64,000 nucleotides of DNA from Pullichristensenella excrementipullorum (GCA_018713365.1 DVOU01000020.1:1-64000), one strand, 5' to 3'; shown: positions 1 through 8,663, counted from the first letter of the stretch. Program-made: numbers and translations. The notes: generated by a model not told the origin, from the letters alone.

Positions 1-788
1 CCTCGGCGGACTGGCGCCTCAAGCCCGTGCAGCTGCGCAACCCGCTGGGCGAGGATACCTCGGTGATGCGCACCACGCTGGTGCCCTCCATGCTCAACAC
101 GCTCGCGGGCAACCTGCACCGCGGCGTGGCCGAGGCCAGGCTGTTTGAGCTTTCCACCGTCTTCGAGCCGCGCGCGAAGGGCGAGCTGCCCGAGGAACAC
201 CCCATGCTCTGAGTGGGCATGTACGGCCCGGGCGTGGACTTCTACACCGTCAAGGAGATCGGCGTCTGGCTGGCGGCGGCCTTTGGCGTGGACTGCAAGG
301 CCGAAGAGGGCGGCGAGGTATACTACCATCCCGGCCGCCGCGCCGTACTGACGCATGACAACGAGCGCTTTGCCGCGCTGGGCGAGATCCACCCCGACGT
401 GGCCACGCGCTTCGACATCGACGGCCGCGTGTACGTGCTGGAAGTCGACCTCACGGCGCTGATGGCGATGGCCAAACCCATCTACGGCGTCAAGGAGCTG
501 CCGCGCTTCCCCGCCGTCTCCCGCGACATCGCCATCGTCGTCAAGGAAGCGGCGCGCGCCGGAGACATGCTCGACTGCATCGAAAAGGCCGGCGGCAAGA
601 CGCTGGAAGAGGCTCGCCTGTTCGACGTCTACCGCGGCGAAAAGCTTGGCGAGGGCAAAAAGAGCGTCGCCTACGCGCTCACCTTCCGCGCCAGCGACCG
701 CACGCTGACCGACGCGGAGATACAGGCCAGCATGGACAAGATCCTCAAGGCGCTGGAGACGAGCTTCGGCGCGGAAATTCGCAAGTAA
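1..788 (+). CDS. pheT: Phenylalanyl-tRNA synthetase beta subunit, 3' part, with an in-frame TGA
   Basis: This is the C-terminal part of the beta subunit of phenylalanyl-tRNA synthetase, which with PheS charges tRNA-Phe in the cytoplasm. The frame is open from the window edge. The stretch LRNPLGEDTSVMRTTLVPSM (residues from base 30) is the classic B-subunit core motif, and the last ~95 residues, starting near ELPRFPAVSRDIAIVV, form the FDX-ACB anticodon-binding domain. The frame is broken once, by TGA at 210-212, between HPML and VGMYG. Both sides are conserved and in the same frame, so this is one gene. A truncated PheT should be lethal, so the TGA is a consensus error, a mutation complemented elsewhere, or recoding. 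GTG at 213 directly follows the stop and could serve as a restart. Identity is certain; the status of the TGA is not. Confidence 0.93.
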
Positions 789-842
789 CGGCATGCGGCG
801 CGGGGCGGCGGGCGCTTCCCCGCGCCGGGAAAGGATAGAAAA

Positions 843-1220
843 ATGCAAGTCGGCACCGCAGAATGGGTCGTCAACGACAAAAACACCGCCGCTTCCATGG
901 CCAGCGGCCAGCTTCCCGTGTTCGCCACGCCGGCGCTGGTGGCGCTGATGGAGCAGGCCGCCTGCAACGCCATCGCGGAAACCCTGGAGGAGGGCATTTC
1001 CACCGTCGGCGCGCAGATCAGCGTCGAACACCTCTCGGCCACGCCTGTGGGCATGCGCGTCTGGGCGGAGGCCACGCTCACCGCGCAGGAGGGCAGGAGC
1101 TACGATTTCACCATCGAGGCCTTTGACGAGGCCGGGCTCATCGGCCGCGCCACCCACAAGCGCGTGGCGGTCAAGAGCGCGCGCTTTCTGGAAAAGGCCG
1201 AGGCCAAGAAAAACGCATAG
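843..1220 (+). CDS. FlK-like hot-dog thioesterase
   Basis: A 125-residue single-domain protein resembling the fluoroacetyl-CoA thioesterase FlK and related predicted acyl-CoA thioesterases. Such enzymes hydrolyse short acyl-CoA esters in the cytoplasm. The length is normal for the family. The three residues used by FlK as catalytic triad have plausible counterparts: Thr29 and Glu37 in FATPALVALME, and His63 in VEHLSATP. The start ATG at 843 follows AAAGGA at a suitable distance. It lies 54 bases behind pheT and could be cotranscribed with it. The real substrate cannot be read from sequence; most such housekeeping homologues are uncharacterised and need not act on fluoroacetyl-CoA. Confidence 0.85.
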   Translation: MQVGTAEWVVNDKNTAASMASGQLPVFATPALVALMEQAACNAIAETLEEGISTVGAQISVEHLSATPVGMRVWAEATLTAQEGRSYDFTIEAFDEAGLIGRATHKRVAVKSARFLEKAEAKKNA

Positions 1221-1332
1221 TCATACCAGATACAACTTGCCGCCATGGGCGCTTGCGGAAAACGCGGGACGTCCGGGCGGCAAGCCTGTTTCACGGACAA
1301 GCGCGCCACCGCGACCGGGAGGGATGAACGCC

Positions 1333-3891
1333 ATGTTTGACGAGCGGGATGAACAGGACTTTCTGGACTTCGATGGAGATGGCGAGAGCGATCTGGGCGA
1401 GCGGTGGAGCGCCTTGCAGGTTTTTCAGGAATGCGAGGAGGAACACGCCTGGCGGGAGACCTGCGAGGATGGCTCTGAATATGACCTCGACCCGGAGGAT
1501 TATGAGACCGAGGAGGAGTACGAGGAAGCCCTCGAAGAGGAAAAGTACGGCTGGCGGGATAACTGCGAGGATGGTTCCGAATTTGGTCTCGACCCCGAGG
1601 ATTATGAGACCGAGGAGGAGTACGAGGAAGCCCTCGAAGAGGAAAAGTACGGCTGGCGCGAGACCTGCGAGGACGGCTCTGAATTTGGTCTCGACCCGGA
1701 GGATTACGAGACCGAGGAAGAGTACGAGGAGGCCCTCGAAGAGGAAAAGTACGGCTGGCGCTTGACTTGTGAGGATGGTTCCGGGTATGGTCTCGACCCC
1801 GAGGATTACGAGACCGAGGAGGAGTACGAGGAAGCGCTCAATAACGAAAAATACGCCTGGCGCTTGACCTGCGAAGATGGTTACGAATACGGTCTCGATC
1901 CCGAGGATTATGAAACAGAGGACGAATACAACGACGCGCTGTATGAGGAAAAATGCGCCTGGCGCGAAGAGCGCACGGACGGGGCAAAATACGGCATAAA
2001 CCCCGATGATTACGAATCGGAAGACGAGTTTGAAGAAGCGCTGGACAGGGCGAGGAAGCGCGAAAAGGCCGAGGCGCAATCGGCGATCGTCGCCTCTTGC
2101 GCGGTGGAAGCAGCCATCGGCGCGCCCGATCTTTACGGGCGTTTGCGGCAGGAGGCTGTCGAGCGGCTTGAGGCGATCCGGGAAGGGTTTTGCATCTTCG
2201 CGGAGCAGACGAAAAAACAGGAGGAGATCGACAAGTGCGGCTTCATCCTGCATTCCGACGCGCCCGCCGCCCGCTATCTCTCCGTGGGCGATGGGTTTTT
2301 GTATTGGCAGGCCATCCGGGAACACTTCACCCTCCCCATCGACCTGCCGGACGCGGAGGAGGAGCCGGACAGCAGTTTTTCCGACATCTTCCTTGAACTT
2401 GCCGAGGAAGACCCCGCCCTCGCGGTGAAGGTGTGGAGCTGGTGCGTAGCGGTGTTCGGCCCCTACAGAGCCTACGACACGTGGAGCCGTTATCTGCTGT
2501 ACAACGGTATACTCAGCTCCGCCTCCGACTACCCGCCCGAGTTTATGGATCTTGCCGTGCGGGAAATGGCGGACGATCCCGCGTTTTGCCGCGGGGTGCT
2601 GGAAGAAAACTCCCGATTTCCCGATCCTGCGGACGACTACATCGCCCATGCCCTGCAAACGGGGAATGCCGGGGCCGCGGAGAAGCTGTTCGCCTCGGTG
2701 CTGCGGCACCCCGGGGCGAAGAACAAGGCGCTTGAGGACTTCATCCAGGGCATTCTCTACGGCTGCGAGCAGGAGGACGAGCTGGAGGCGATGGAGGCCT
2801 TCAAGTTCCACATCCTGCCCATGATCGAGGCGATCGAACAGAAGCGCATCGCGCGGCTGCTGCCCCGCTTCCGGGAAAGGACGGAAAATCACATCCGCGA
2901 GGTGGAAGCGACGGCGGAAAAGTATCGCTATTCCCGCCGCAACGCCTGGCGAACGCGCTGCGAAGACGGCTCGAAATACGGCCTCGACCCGCTGGACTAC
3001 GACAGCGAGGAGGAGTACGACGCCGCGCTCCACGAGGAAAAATACGGCTGGCGGAAGTACTGCGAGGATGGTTCAAAATACGGCCTTGACCCGATGAACT
3101 TCGAGACCGAGGAGGAATACAAGGCCGCGCTCGACGAGGAAAAATACGGCTGGCGGAAGCACTGTGCAGACGGCTCAAAATACGGCCTTGACCCCGTGAA
3201 CTTCGAGACCGAGGAGGAGTACAGTGCCGCGCTCCACGAGGAAAAATACGGCTGGCGGAAGTATTGCGCGGATGGCTCGAAATACGGCCTTGACCCCGTG
3301 AACTTCGAGACCGAGGAGGAATACAGTGCCGCGCTCCACGAGGAAAAATACGGCTGGCGGAAGCGCTGCGAGGACGGCTCAAAATACGGCCTTGACCCGA
3401 CGTATTACGAGAGCGAGGAGCAATACAACGCCGCGCTCCATGAGGAAAAATACGGCTGGCGGAGGAACTATGTCTCCATAGGCCAGAACTATGGGCTCGA
3501 CCCCGGGAATTATGAAACGAGAGAGGCCTTCGACGCCGCGCGCGAAGCCGCGAAAGAGCGCGAGAAGAAAGCGCGCGAGGAGAAAAAGCGCGAGGAAGCC
3601 GCCCGGCGCGCCGCGCCCGATCCGCTGGCAGATACGGACATGACCGTATACACCTTCTGCGCCGTGCGCTTTGCGAACAACGACCACCTCTATTATTACC
3701 TTGCCGACGACCGTTCTTTGGACGTTGGCGACATGGTGGTCGTGCCCGTCGGCAACGAAGGCAGGGAGTGCGTCGCCGAGATCGCCACCGTGGAAAGGCA
3801 CCGCCGCAGGACGGCGCCCTATCCCGTCGACCGGGTAAAGCGCATCCTGCGGCGCCATGCGCCTAACGAGGATGGCGAACGGCGCGATTGA
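1333..3891 (+). CDS. Large acidic protein with two blocks of 34-residue YGLDP repeats
   Basis: An 852-residue cytoplasmic protein of unknown function with no signal peptide or membrane segment. The start at 1333 is chosen because GGGAGG at 1317-1322 lies about ten bases upstream; ATG 1324 touches that site. Domain order: a short acidic leader, six tandem 34-residue repeats (residues ~44-240), a ~300-residue helical middle that resembles no family I know, six more repeats (~543-745), a Lys/Glu-rich helix, and a C-terminal ~80-residue beta-rich module starting TVYTFCAVRF. Each repeat follows the pattern C(E/A)DGS.YGLDP..(Y/F)E(T/S)EEEY..AL.EEKYGWR. The C-terminal module (VGDMVVVPVGNEG) resembles a small barrel seen at the end of many clostridial repeat proteins. 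Repeat copies are nearly identical at DNA level, which suggests recent duplication and possible length variation between strains. Confidence 0.8.
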   Translation: MFDERDEQDFLDFDGDGESDLGERWSALQVFQECEEEHAWRETCEDGSEYDLDPEDYETEEEYEEALEEEKYGWRDNCEDGSEFGLDPEDYETEEEYEEALEEEKYGWRETCEDGSEFGLDPEDYETEEEYEEALEEEKYGWRLTCEDGSGYGLDPEDYETEEEYEEALNNEKYAWRLTCEDGYEYGLDPEDYETEDEYNDALYEEKCAWREERTDGAKYGINPDDYESEDEFEEALDRARKREKAEAQSAIVASCAVEAAIGAPDLYGRLRQEAVERLEAIREGFCIFAEQTKKQEEIDKCGFILHSDAPAARYLSVGDGFLYWQAIREHFTLPIDLPDAEEEPDSSFSDIFLELAEEDPALAVKVWSWCVAVFGPYRAYDTWSRYLLYNGILSSASDYPPEFMDLAVREMADDPAFCRGVLEENSRFPDPADDYIAHALQTGNAGAAEKLFASVLRHPGAKNKALEDFIQGILYGCEQEDELEAMEAFKFHILPMIEAIEQKRIARLLPRFRERTENHIREVEATAEKYRYSRRNAWRTRCEDGSKYGLDPLDYDSEEEYDAALHEEKYGWRKYCEDGSKYGLDPMNFETEEEYKAALDEEKYGWRKHCADGSKYGLDPVNFETEEEYSAALHEEKYGWRKYCADGSKYGLDPVNFETEEEYSAALHEEKYGWRKRCEDGSKYGLDPTYYESEEQYNAALHEEKYGWRRNYVSIGQNYGLDPGNYETREAFDAAREAAKEREKKAREEKKREEAARRAAPDPLADTDMTVYTFCAVRFANNDHLYYYLADDRSLDVGDMVVVPVGNEGRECVAEIATVERHRRRTAPYPVDRVKRILRRHAPNEDGERRD
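1462..2052 (+). repeat. N-terminal block of six 102-bp coding repeats
   Basis: Units begin at 1462, 1564, 1666, 1768, 1870 and 1972, each 102 bases, except that the last is degenerate. They encode the 34-residue YGLDPEDYETEEEY repeat. Units 1-3 are almost identical in DNA, so slippage or unequal recombination could change copy number. Confidence 0.9.
2959..3560 (+). repeat. C-terminal block of six 102-bp coding repeats
   Basis: Units begin at 2959, 3061, 3163, 3265, 3367 and 3469 (the last is degenerate). The block uses Lys after DGS (DGSKYGLDP) where the N-terminal block mostly uses Glu, so the two blocks diverged as groups and were then homogenised separately. Confidence 0.9.
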
Positions 3892-3921
3892 CGCGGTCGC
3901 AAGACGACAGGGAGGTGGCCC

Positions 3922-4515
3922 ATGGAGGACAAAAGCGCCCTGCGGCGGCGGATGAAGGCCGCGCGCGAGGGCTGGGAAGCGGAATACCGGCAAAAAGCCG
4001 ACGCCGCCATCGCCCGCCACGTGCTGGCAAGCGAGGCGTGGCGGGCAGCGGGGACGGTATTTGCCTACGTCAGCGTCGGCTGCGAGGTGGACACGCGCGC
4101 GCTCATCGAGGCGGCGCTCAGAGAGGGCAAGCGCGTCTGCGCGCCGCGCTGTTTGGGCAAGGGGCGCATGGAGGCGCGCTCGGTCGAATCGCTGGAGGCG
4201 CTCGTACCGGGCGCCCATGGGCTTTTGGAGCCCGCCGAGGGCGCGGCCATCGTGCCGCCGGAAGAGATCGGCCTCACCATCGTCCCCTGCCTTGCCGCCG
4301 ACAGACGCGGCCATCGCCTCGGCTACGGCGGCGGCTATTACGACCGCTTTCTGCGCGGCGCGGCGGGAGCGTCCATGTGCCTTTGCCGTGCGCGGGCGCT
4401 GCTTGAGGATGTGCCGCGCGAGGAACACGACGCGGCGGTGGACATGGTCGTCAGCGAGGCGGGGATCGTCGTTTGCGGGAAGAGCGGATGCGCAAGCGAC
4501 GCGGGGCGGACTTGA
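3922..4515 (+). CDS. 5-formyltetrahydrofolate cyclo-ligase
   Basis: A 197-residue enzyme that converts 5-formyl-THF to 5,10-methenyl-THF with ATP in one-carbon metabolism. The N-terminal basic segment (LRRRMKAAREGW) and the hallmark nucleotide-binding loop RLGYGGGYYDRFL near residues 133-145 are both present, as is the FAYVSVGCEVDT core strand. The length is typical of the YgfA/MTHFS family. The start is preceded by GGGAGGTGGCCC, a good ribosome site, and it begins 30 bases after the repeat protein, so the two may share a transcript. The C-terminal ~15 residues (GKSGCASDAGRT) are an unconserved tail. Confidence 0.92.
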   Translation: MEDKSALRRRMKAAREGWEAEYRQKADAAIARHVLASEAWRAAGTVFAYVSVGCEVDTRALIEAALREGKRVCAPRCLGKGRMEARSVESLEALVPGAHGLLEPAEGAAIVPPEEIGLTIVPCLAADRRGHRLGYGGGYYDRFLRGAAGASMCLCRARALLEDVPREEHDAAVDMVVSEAGIVVCGKSGCASDAGRT

Positions 4516-4535
4516 AAAAAATTGGCGTTTGCGTA

Positions 4536-4564
4536 TTGACAAGCGCCCGCGCTTAGAGTATAAT
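4536..4564 (+). promoter_or_regulatory. Consensus sigma-A promoter for the tRNA pair
   Basis: TTGACA at 4536-4541 and TATAAT at 4559-4564 are separated by exactly 17 bases. Both boxes are perfect consensus, as expected for a stable-RNA promoter, and the start would lie ~55 bases before tRNA-Leu. Confidence 0.9.
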
Positions 4565-4624
4565 AAATAAGCGTCCTGATTTGGGAGTCGGGAGCCGAAG
4601 CGCCATGCGGGTCGTATGCAGCGT

Positions 4625-4707
4625 GCGGGCGTGGCGGAATGGCAGACGCGCCAGATTTAGGATCTGGTGCCACAGGCGTATGAGTTCGAGTCTCTTCGCC
4701 CGCACCA
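4625..4707 (+). tRNA. tRNA-Leu (anticodon TAG)
   Basis: A complete class II tRNA with encoded CCA. The acceptor stem GCGGGCG pairs with CGCCCGC. The anticodon stem CCAGA/TCTGG encloses the loop TTTAGGA, giving anticodon TAG for CUA codons. A variable arm and the T-arm GAGTTCGAGTCTC are present. Confidence 0.95.
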
Positions 4708-4756
4708 GTTTTCATCGGCGCCTGTTTTTCCCGCCGCCATGGTCGCCCATCGTTTT

Positions 4757-4832
4757 GCGGTAGTAGCTCAGTTGGTAGAGCGCCACCTTGCCAAGGTGGA
4801 GGTCGCGAGTCCGAGTCTCGTCTACCGCTCCA
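4757..4832 (+). tRNA. tRNA-Gly (anticodon GCC)
   Basis: A 76-base tRNA with encoded CCA. The acceptor GCGGTAG pairs with CTACCGC. The anticodon stem CCACC/GGTGG encloses TTGCCAA, giving GCC. It lies 49 bases after tRNA-Leu, in the same transcription unit. Confidence 0.95.
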
Positions 4833-4833
4833 A

Positions 4834-4865
4834 TGCCCTGCCTGAAGAAGGCAGGGCTTTTTCAG
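4834..4865 (+). terminator. Rho-independent terminator of the tRNA unit
   Basis: Inverted repeat GCCCTGCCT/AGGCAGGGC with a four-base loop is followed by TTTTTC, directly after the tRNA-Gly CCA end. Confidence 0.9.
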
Positions 4866-5195
4866 AGCGTCGATAAAGCCCACAACCGCAAAAACTGCCC
4901 CGATATACTATGAAATCGGAGGCAATTTTTGCTTCCAGCGGTGGATTTGCCGAGCCCTTCAGGATCGTCAAATCCAGTCGCAAGGTTGCGCCGAAAGGCT
5001 TACAAGTCGCCGATGGCGACCGTTTTTGACGATCAAAAATCGGCAAAAACGCCTTGGCGACAAATTTCTCCGCTGGCAAAATTTCCTTGCTTGCAGGCTT
5101 TCTCAACGCTCTGTCAGTCTGTTTGCCTTGTCAACATCCTGTTTTTCATGTATCCTTCAGCATCCCGTTCGCAAGGCGGCAGTTCCCTTCCCGCG
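4866..5195. repeat. Non-coding stretch, possible dispersed element
   Basis: No gene is supportable here. A minus-strand open frame (about 4822-5106) has no ribosome site and runs through the tRNA terminator. The stretch contains a perfect 7-3-7 palindrome TTTTTGA/TCAAAAA at 5023-5039 and several GC/AT alternations. Its conceptual minus-strand translation (PFGATLRLDLTILKGSANPP) resembles, from memory, spurious short proteins repeatedly predicted in clostridial genomes, so it may be one copy of a dispersed intergenic repeat. This was not tested by search. Confidence 0.35.
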
Positions 5196-5663
5196 TCACT
5201 GCGAAAAAGCGCCGCTTTCCTCCCGCAGGCGCATGTACACAAGCGGATAGGGGCCGCCCTGTTCGTCGCGCTCCGTTCGTTTGTAGGCGCGAAAACCCAT
5301 GTGCTCATAGAAGCCCTTCGCCTGCGGGTTCTGCTCGTTGACCGCCAGTTCTTTTACGCCAAAATGCGCAATGCCATGGCGGAGGAGGCGCTTGCCCAGG
5401 CCCTTGCCCCTTTCTTCCGGGGCAATGAACAGCATTTCCAGCGTTCCGTTTTCCGTTCCCATGAAGGCGACGGGCCGGCCGCTTTCATTTTCCGCGATGG
5501 TCAGGGTTTCAACGCCCATCAACGCCCGCGGCACGTATTCCTTGATGCTCTCTATCTCCCCATTCGACAGGAACAGATGCGTAGCCCTTACCGACCGTTC
5601 CCAAATATCCAGCAGCGCGCGGACAAGGCGCGGATGCCGCTCTTGCACCTGGACGATGCGCAT
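5196..5663 (-). CDS. GNAT family N-acetyltransferase (YjaB/YiaC-like)
   Basis: A 155-residue GCN5-related acetyltransferase that would transfer acetyl from acetyl-CoA to an amine on a small molecule or protein. The start at 5663 (MRIVQVQERH) is set by GGAGG six bases upstream. Visible features are the helical N-terminus with LLDIWERSVRATHLFL, the beta-4/P-loop motif LFIAPEERGKGLGKRLL (Q/R-x-x-G-x-G/A) near residues 78-96, and NEQNPQAKGFYEHMGFRAYKRT, the typical C-terminal Asn and GFYEHMGF block. Length and order match the YjaB/YiaC group. The substrate is unknown. It is 78 bases downstream of valS on the same strand and may be cotranscribed with it. Confidence 0.9.
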   Translation of the reverse strand: MRIVQVQERHPRLVRALLDIWERSVRATHLFLSNGEIESIKEYVPRALMGVETLTIAENESGRPVAFMGTENGTLEMLFIAPEERGKGLGKRLLRHGIAHFGVKELAVNEQNPQAKGFYEHMGFRAYKRTERDEQGGPYPLVYMRLREESGAFSQ

Positions 5664-5741
5664 GAAACTCCTCCAATTTGTCATCGCAAAAGCGCCCCGC
5701 ATTCCCTGTTTCGCGGGAACGCGGGGCGGTCGCGGCTCTGA

Positions 5742-8384
5742 TCAGCGCAGCGCCTCCATTTCGGCGATGCGGGCGTCGAGCTTCACGAGCAGACCCCTGT
5801 TGGTCTCCAGTTTCTGCTTTTCCTGCTCGATGAGGTGGGCGGGAGCCTTGGAGACAAAGCCCTGATTGTTCAATTTGCCCTGCGCGCGGGCGATCTCGCC
5901 CTCGACATTCTTTTTGTCCTTTTGCAGGCGGGCGATCTCCTTTTCCACATCCACCAGTTCGCCCAGCGGCATGAACAGCTCGCAGGGGCCGGTGACGGCG
6001 CTGGCCGACTTTTCCGGCTTGGGCGCGTCGGCGGGGAGGATCTCCACGGCGCTGGCGAAGGCCAGACGGCGGAAGTAGCCCTCCGCGGCGGCGAGCGCGT
6101 CCTTCCAGCCCTCGTGGGGCTTGAGCAGCAGCGTGGCGCGGCGGCCGGGAGCGACGTTCATCTCGGCGCGCAGGTTGCGCACGGTGCGGATGACCTCCAT
6201 CACGCCCTCCATGCGCGCGGCCTCGGCGGGGAAATCGTACTCGGGGCGCACCTCGGGCCAGCGGGCGGTGATGAGCATGCCCTCCACGCCCGGCAGGTAG
6301 CTGTACACTTCCTCGGTAACGAAGGGGATGTAGGGGTGCAAAAGTTTCAGCGTGCCCAGCAGCACGTAGTAAAGCACTTCCTGCGTGGCCTTTTTGCGCT
6401 GCTCGTCGCCGCCGTTGAGGCCCTGCTTGGCAAGTTCGATGTACCAATCGCAGAAGTTGCTCCACATAAAGTCGTAGAGCTTGGTGGCGGCGAGGCCCAG
6501 TTCGAACTTCTCCAGATCGTCCGTGATCTCGCGCGCGGTCTCCTGGAACTTGGTGAGTATCCACTTGTCGCACAGTTCCAGTTCGTCCGCGTTGGGCACG
6601 CCCTCGGGCGCGAAGCCCTCGAGGTTCATCAGGACGAAGCGCGAGGCGTTCCAGATCTTGTTGACGAAGTTGCGGAAGGACTCGATCTTCTCCTCCGACA
6701 TGCGCACGTCCGCGCCCGGGGAGACGCCCATCTCCAGAGAGAAGCGCAGCGCGTCCGCGCCGTACTTGTCGATGACGGCGATGGGGTCGATGCCGTTGCC
6801 GAGGGACTTGGACATCTTCCTGCCCTGCGCGTCGCGCACGAGGCCGTGCATCAGCGCTACGTGGAAGGGGCACTTGCCCATCTGCTCGATGCCGGAGAAC
6901 ACCATGCGCGCGAGCCAGAAGAAGATGATGTCGTAGCCGCAGGACAGCACGCTGTTGGGGTAGAAGTACTTGAGGTCTTCCGTCTCCTCCGGCCAGCCGA
7001 GGGTCGAGAACGGCCACAGCGCCGAGGAGAACCAGGTGTCCAGCACGTCCTCATCCTGATGGACGTGGCCGCCGCACTTGGGGCAGGTGGTGATGTCCTC
7101 GCGGGAGACGGTGATCTCGCCGCACTGTTCGCAGTAGAAGGCGGGGATGCGGTGGCCCCACCAGAGCTGGCGGGAGATGCACCAATCGCGGATGTTCTCC
7201 ATCCAGTTGAGATACGTCTTTTCAAAGCGCTCGGGGACGAAGACCAGCTCCTTGTTCTTCGCCACCTCGATGGCGGGTTCGGCCAGCGGCTTCATCTTCA
7301 CGAACCACTGGGTGGAGACGAGCGGCTCGACGTTGTCGTGGCAGCGGTAGCAGGTGCCCACATTGTGCTTGAGCGGCTCGACCTTGACCAGCAGGCCGAG
7401 CTTTTTCAGTTCCTCCACCACGGCTTCGCGGCAGGCTTCGCGCGTCATGCCCGCGAACTTGCCGGCGTTTTCGTTCATGGTGCCATCGTCGTTGAGCACG
7501 CGGATGATGGGCAGGTCGTGGCGCTGGGCGACCTCGAAGTCGTTGGGGTCGTGCGCCGGGGTCATCTTCACCGCGCCGGTGCCGAACTCGAGGTCGGCGT
7601 AGTCGTCGGCGACGATGGGGATCTCGCGGTCCATGAGCGGCAGGGTGACGGTCTTGCCCACCATGTCCTTGTAGCGCTCGTCGGCGGGGTTGACGCACAC
7701 GCCGGTATCGCCCAGCATCGTCTCCGGGCGGGTGGTGGCGACGACGATGTCGCCGTGCGCGCCGGGATAGCGGATGTGCCAGAGGTGGGAATCCTGCTCC
7801 ACATACTCCACTTCCGCGTCCGAAAGGGCGGTCTTGCAGGTGGGGCACCAGTTGATGATGCGCGCGCCGCGGTAGATGAGGCCCTTTTCGTAGAGGCGCA
7901 CGAAGGTCTCGCGCACGGCGCGGCTGAGGCCCTCGTCCATGGTGAAGCGCTCGCGCGACCAGTCGCAGGAGACGCCCAATTTGCGCAGCTGGCGGACGAT
8001 GCGGCCGCCGTATTCCTTCTTCCACGCCCAGGCGCGCTCGAGGAACTTTTCGCGGCCGATGTCCTCCTTGGAGATGCCCTCGGCCTTGAGGGCCTCGACC
8101 ACCTTGATCTCGGTGGCGATGGAGGCGTGGTCCGTGCCCGGCACCCAGAGGGTCGGGTCGCCCTTCATGCGGTGGTAGCGGATAAGCACATCCTGCGGCA
8201 TCTCATCCAGCGCGTGGCCCACGTGGAGCTGGCCGGTGATGTTCGGCGGCGGCATGACGATGGTGAAGGGCTGCTTTTCCGGGTCGATGACCGGCTTGAA
8301 GGCCCCGGACGACTCCCACTTTTCGTAGATGCGCGTTTCCACATCCTGCGGCGAAAATACCTTGTCCATCTTGAATTCCTGCAT
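5742..8384 (-). CDS. valS: Valyl-tRNA synthetase
   Basis: An 880-residue class Ia synthetase that charges tRNA-Val. The HIGH motif appears as HVGH at residues 54-57 (PPPNITGQLHVGHAL), and KMSKS is present as GRKMSKSLGNG near residue 523. The editing CP1 domain contains the TTRPETMLGDTGVCV block. Zinc-type cysteine pairs appear in CEQCGE and CPKCGG. The C-terminal coiled-coil arm characteristic of ValRS is visible in the last ~65 residues (EIARLQKDKKNVEGEIARAQ). ATG at 8384 follows GGAGGGAAGACC. Transcription is controlled by the T-box leader immediately upstream. The length is normal and nothing is missing. Confidence 0.98.
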   Translation of the reverse strand: MQEFKMDKVFSPQDVETRIYEKWESSGAFKPVIDPEKQPFTIVMPPPNITGQLHVGHALDEMPQDVLIRYHRMKGDPTLWVPGTDHASIATEIKVVEALKAEGISKEDIGREKFLERAWAWKKEYGGRIVRQLRKLGVSCDWSRERFTMDEGLSRAVRETFVRLYEKGLIYRGARIINWCPTCKTALSDAEVEYVEQDSHLWHIRYPGAHGDIVVATTRPETMLGDTGVCVNPADERYKDMVGKTVTLPLMDREIPIVADDYADLEFGTGAVKMTPAHDPNDFEVAQRHDLPIIRVLNDDGTMNENAGKFAGMTREACREAVVEELKKLGLLVKVEPLKHNVGTCYRCHDNVEPLVSTQWFVKMKPLAEPAIEVAKNKELVFVPERFEKTYLNWMENIRDWCISRQLWWGHRIPAFYCEQCGEITVSREDITTCPKCGGHVHQDEDVLDTWFSSALWPFSTLGWPEETEDLKYFYPNSVLSCGYDIIFFWLARMVFSGIEQMGKCPFHVALMHGLVRDAQGRKMSKSLGNGIDPIAVIDKYGADALRFSLEMGVSPGADVRMSEEKIESFRNFVNKIWNASRFVLMNLEGFAPEGVPNADELELCDKWILTKFQETAREITDDLEKFELGLAATKLYDFMWSNFCDWYIELAKQGLNGGDEQRKKATQEVLYYVLLGTLKLLHPYIPFVTEEVYSYLPGVEGMLITARWPEVRPEYDFPAEAARMEGVMEVIRTVRNLRAEMNVAPGRRATLLLKPHEGWKDALAAAEGYFRRLAFASAVEILPADAPKPEKSASAVTGPCELFMPLGELVDVEKEIARLQKDKKNVEGEIARAQGKLNNQGFVSKAPAHLIEQEKQKLETNRGLLVKLDARIAEMEALR

Positions 8385-8405
8385 GGTCTTCCCTCCGTGC
8401 GATAT

Positions 8406-8632
8406 AAAAAGCCTGTCCCGGCCAAAGGGCGGGGACAGACCGCGGTACCACCTTTATTTGCCCCTTGCGGGGCCTCTTTGCGCTGTACGGGGCGCGCCCC
8501 GGCAGACTACTTCCCTTCGCCCGCCCGCCTCGGGAGCGACCTTCGCGCCTCGGCCATCCGGGCGGCCTTGCAGCCTGTGAACCGCCCTCTCTTGGGAGCC
8601 TGCGCGCTACTCCTCTCCGTCACCGGCAAATA
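8406..8632 (-). promoter_or_regulatory. T-box riboswitch of valS
   Basis: Read on the minus strand, the leader contains the conserved T-box AAGGTGGTACCGCG (8441-8454), then a GC-rich terminator hairpin CTGTCCCC/GGGACAG followed by T residues (8406-8438). Stem I begins with GAGGAGTAGCGCG, including the AGTA loop. On its 3' side GAAGGTCGCTCCCGAG offers GTC as a valine specifier, a tentative reading. Uncharged tRNA-Val would pair with the leader and prevent termination. Confidence 0.92.
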
Positions 8633-8634
8633 TG

Positions 8635-8663
8635 ATTATAGCAAGTTTGGGCGGCGGAGTCAA
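8635..8663 (-). promoter_or_regulatory. Promoter of the valS T-box transcript
   Basis: Minus-strand TTGACT (8658-8663) and TATAAT (8635-8640) with a 17-base spacer, directly ahead of the T-box stem I. Confidence 0.85.

Noticed and set aside
1462..2052. A CRISPR array, suggested by regular 102-bp repeats
   Set aside because: The units are coding, in frame, and contiguous with no variable spacers.
4822..5106. A 94-codon minus-strand gene next to the tRNAs
   Set aside because: It has no ribosome site and reads through the tRNA terminator and into tRNA-Gly.
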